DNA of 32,768 nt, taken from assembly GCA_012729655.1 (NCBI GenBank), contig JAAYCS010000163.1, forward strand, positions 1-32,768, given 5' to 3'. The notes beneath the pieces are model-generated. The model was not told the origin of the DNA. It did no database searches and worked only from the letters and a program-made list of their open reading frames with translations. The translations under genes were made by a program, and so were the position numbers. Origin of the DNA: Desulfovibrionales bacterium (lineage in GTDB: Bacteria; Desulfobacterota; Desulfovibrionia; Desulfovibrionales; Desulfomicrobiaceae). Below, in pieces: positions 31,238-32,768 of the stretch. Each line of letters starts with the position of its first letter. The first letter of the stretch is position 1.

Positions 31238-32406
31238 GACCGGGGTCTCCCTGATGGACGGAAAAGGCCTCCGAGCATGGACCACACGTCTGATTCCCGC
31301 TCACGAATCACCCCCCACAACCCGGCTCCTCCCACCGCCAAAAAAAGGGCATTGGGCATCCACAACGCCACCGCCGGGCTGATCACACCGCTTTCAGCCA
31401 GAGACATGCCTGCGGACAGCATGACGTAGTAGGCGAAAAAAGCGCCGAGGCAGAACAGAAGCCCGTACTGTCGCTTCATGCCCTGAAAAAACAGCGCCAG
31501 GGGCAGGGCAAAAACTCCCAGAACCATGCAGGCGGCAGGCAGAGCGAATCGCTTGTGCACTTCGATCTGAACCCGGCGCTGGAAATTGAGTTTTTCCTGA
31601 TCCAGGGATTTCGAAATCAAGGAACGTAAATCCCTCCAGGACATTTCCTTGGGTGCCTTGTCCCCGATTTTGAACCCTCCGAGCAAACGGCTCATGTCCA
31701 GAGAAAGGATGTAGCGATCGAAACCAACCACCGAGAGTTCCCCTTCTTCCTCCCTGTACACGTGTCCGTTTTCAAGAAGCACCAAGACCTGTCCTGCGTT
31801 GGGATCGGAATCGATGCGGCCTCTGGGCGCGACGATGGTGGCCTGCGCATTGGGCCTCGAACTGTCCAGGACGAACACGTCCTGGAGATCCCCGCTGACC
31901 GGGTCCGACTGGCGGGCAAAAAACGTCAGGCCCGGAAAGGACGTGTTGAAAACACCAGGCTGGACATTGACTGCAGTCTTGTGCCGGGCCAATTCGACCA
32001 CGGTCTGGCGGAAGTTGTCCATGCCCCAGGAAATGCCGGCCAGGGAAGTCCACAAGGTCAGTCCAGTGCCCAACAGGCAAAGGACCAACGGCGCTGGCAG
32101 CAGCGCGCCGGCCCCAATCCCTCCGGCCCGCAGGGAGAGGAGTTCCCGGTCCGCGCCCATGCGCAGAAAGGTCAGAAAGAGACCCAGCATGCACGAAACC
32201 GGGATGAGCAGGATGAGAAAAAAAGGGGTCAGAAAAACGAACAGCTTGCCCATGTCCAGCAGGGTCACTCCCTGGGTCAGAAAGAGCTCCCGCAGCTGCA
32301 GCAGGCGGCCCAGCAGGATGAGGCAGAGAAAACCGCACAGACAGATGCCCGCGATCTGTGTCATCTCGCGGAACAGCTCCCGTTGCAGGAGGGGGATGCG
32401 GATCAC
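31234..32406 (-). CDS. lptF: LPS export ABC transporter permease LptF
   Basis: 390 residues. The start is GTG at 32406, overlapping the upstream stop (GTGA). The N-terminal RELFREMTQIAGICLCGF and membrane helices 1-3, a periplasmic jellyroll domain (about 125-260) and three C-terminal helices match YjgP-type LptF. The block GGFKIGDKAPKEMSWRDLRSLI before helix 4 is typical, as is LPAACMVLGVFALPLALFF. It forms the heterodimeric gate of the LptB2FG LPS extractor with LptG. The roughly 25-residue C-terminal tail is rich in Arg and Ser. Confidence 0.93.
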   Translation of the reverse strand: MIRIPLLQRELFREMTQIAGICLCGFLCLILLGRLLQLRELFLTQGVTLLDMGKLFVFLTPFFLILLIPVSCMLGLFLTFLRMGADRELLSLRAGGIGAGALLPAPLVLCLLGTGLTLWTSLAGISWGMDNFRQTVVELARHKTAVNVQPGVFNTSFPGLTFFARQSDPVSGDLQDVFVLDSSRPNAQATIVAPRGRIDSDPNAGQVLVLLENGHVYREEEGELSVVGFDRYILSLDMSRLLGGFKIGDKAPKEMSWRDLRSLISKSLDQEKLNFQRRVQIEVHKRFALPAACMVLGVFALPLALFFQGMKRQYGLLFCLGAFFAYYVMLSAGMSLAESGVISPAVALWMPNALFLAVGGAGLWGVIRERESDVWSMLGGLFRPSGRPRS

Positions 32407-32585
32407 CTGCGGCTGGCCTCGTCACTGTAGAACTTGGCCAGGGCCAATTCCTCTACGGGGGTCATATTGAATCTGGATCCGGCCTCGGCCATGAGATCCT
32501 TCAGGGCCTTCCCGTCGCGTCGATGTTCCTCGATCCAGGCAATGGCGTTCCGCAGATTCCTGTCTGTGGGCATTATGGTGGTCAT
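32403..32585 (-). CDS. 60-residue conserved-type small protein upstream of lptF
   Basis: I chose the ATG at 32585, which has AGGAG (32592-32596) 6 bases upstream; the frame stays open 20 codons further without a ribosome site. The product is soluble, charged and helical (NLRNAIAWIEEHRRDGKAL, then PVEELALAKFYSD), with no Cys and no membrane segment. I do not recognise a family. Its stop overlaps the GTG start of lptF, so it is probably translated in the same transcript and may help lptF initiation by coupling. Confidence 0.75.
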   Translation of the reverse strand: MTTIMPTDRNLRNAIAWIEEHRRDGKALKDLMAEAGSRFNMTPVEELALAKFYSDEASRR

Positions 32586-32657
32586 GATGTACTCCTCGGG
32601 TTGGTTTACGCCGAGAAGGCCATACCGGAAAGGTCGTCGGGACACAATGTCGCCAAT

Positions 32658-32768
32658 TCAATGCATCCTGGTCCTGGCCGTTTCGATCCGCATCTCCTGG
32701 GGCTCGCGCCACACAAAACGGATTGCGCCGTGTTCGGCTGTGGTCATGACCGTGGCCCCCGATGCGAC
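32658..32768 (-). CDS. C-terminal end of an unidentified protein (possibly ComEC/Rec2)
   Basis: An open - strand frame enters from the right edge and ends with TGA at 32660-32658; 36 residues are visible. The stretch GATVMTTAEHGAIRFVW resembles the C-terminal end of the DNA-uptake channel ComEC/Rec2, where a Thr-x-x-x-Gly-Ala segment is common, but the fragment is too short to be sure. It lies 72 bases upstream of the 60-residue gene on the same strand. Another frame is also open here but has no family character. Confidence 0.4.
   Translation of the reverse strand, partial: VASGATVMTTAEHGAIRFVWREPQEMRIETARTRMH

Noticed and set aside
1-32768. Mobile element, prophage, tRNA or CRISPR
   Set aside because: No transposase, integrase, terminal repeats, tRNA-like cloverleaf or regularly spaced repeats were seen on either strand.

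Overview
The window is a GC-rich bacterial chromosome segment. It most likely comes from a sulfate-reducing member of the Desulfovibrionales (Desulfovibrio/Desulfomicrobium-like). That reading rests on the hgcAB mercury-methylation pair, a fused AccA-AccD carboxyltransferase, LPS export genes and several redox and sulfur-handling genes. It is inference; there is no rRNA or other definitive marker. I see no tRNA, rRNA, CRISPR array, insertion sequence or prophage.

Layout. (1) 1-2309, + strand: the tail of a Zn/Mn-type ABC permease overlapped by a Fur-family (Zur-like) regulator, then a membrane-anchored rhodanese overlapped by a MauE/DoxX-like membrane protein. (2) 2519-4020, - strand: a rhodanese/ferritin-like fusion protein followed by a metallo-beta-lactamase-fold hydrolase. 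(3) 4148-14962, + strand: an ArsR regulator, hgcA, hgcB, an HD-domain hydrolase and recC-recB-recD. These are tightly packed and could share transcripts. (4) 15075-19061, + strand: a giant DUF748/AsmA-like envelope protein. (5) 19227-24986, - strand: accC, accAD fusion, a BCCP-like barrel-sandwich protein lacking the biotin lysine, an unknown small protein, ssb, a strong terminator and acpS. This is a fatty-acid-initiation cluster with ssb inside it. (6) 25332-27798, + strand: purine nucleoside phosphorylase overlapped by a HEAT-repeat/receiver-domain protein, ending at a bidirectional terminator. (7) 27923-30044: a FadL-type outer-membrane channel divergent from a TetR regulator. (8) 30041-32768, - strand: the end of an unidentified gene, a 60-aa protein, lptF, lptG and a 31-aa membrane microprotein.

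The most interesting point is hgcA. The obvious open frame begins at a GTG at 4559 with no usable ribosome site. The same frame continues upstream to an ATG at 4424, 6 bases after the arsR stop, and is interrupted by only one TGA at 4529-4531. That TGA follows a Cys codon in a Cys-TGA-Gly-Pro context. It is followed after 13 bases by a 6-bp G/C hairpin with GGU at its apex, which is the geometry of a bacterial SECIS element. I propose that this HgcA is a selenoprotein with an N-terminal Cys-Sec motif. Other points worth a second look are the BCCP-like protein with its lysine replaced, a 7-residue-periodic Asn-x-Thr repeat in the DUF748 protein, a candidate ArsR operator over the arsR-hgcAB promoter, and the 31-aa microprotein after lptG.
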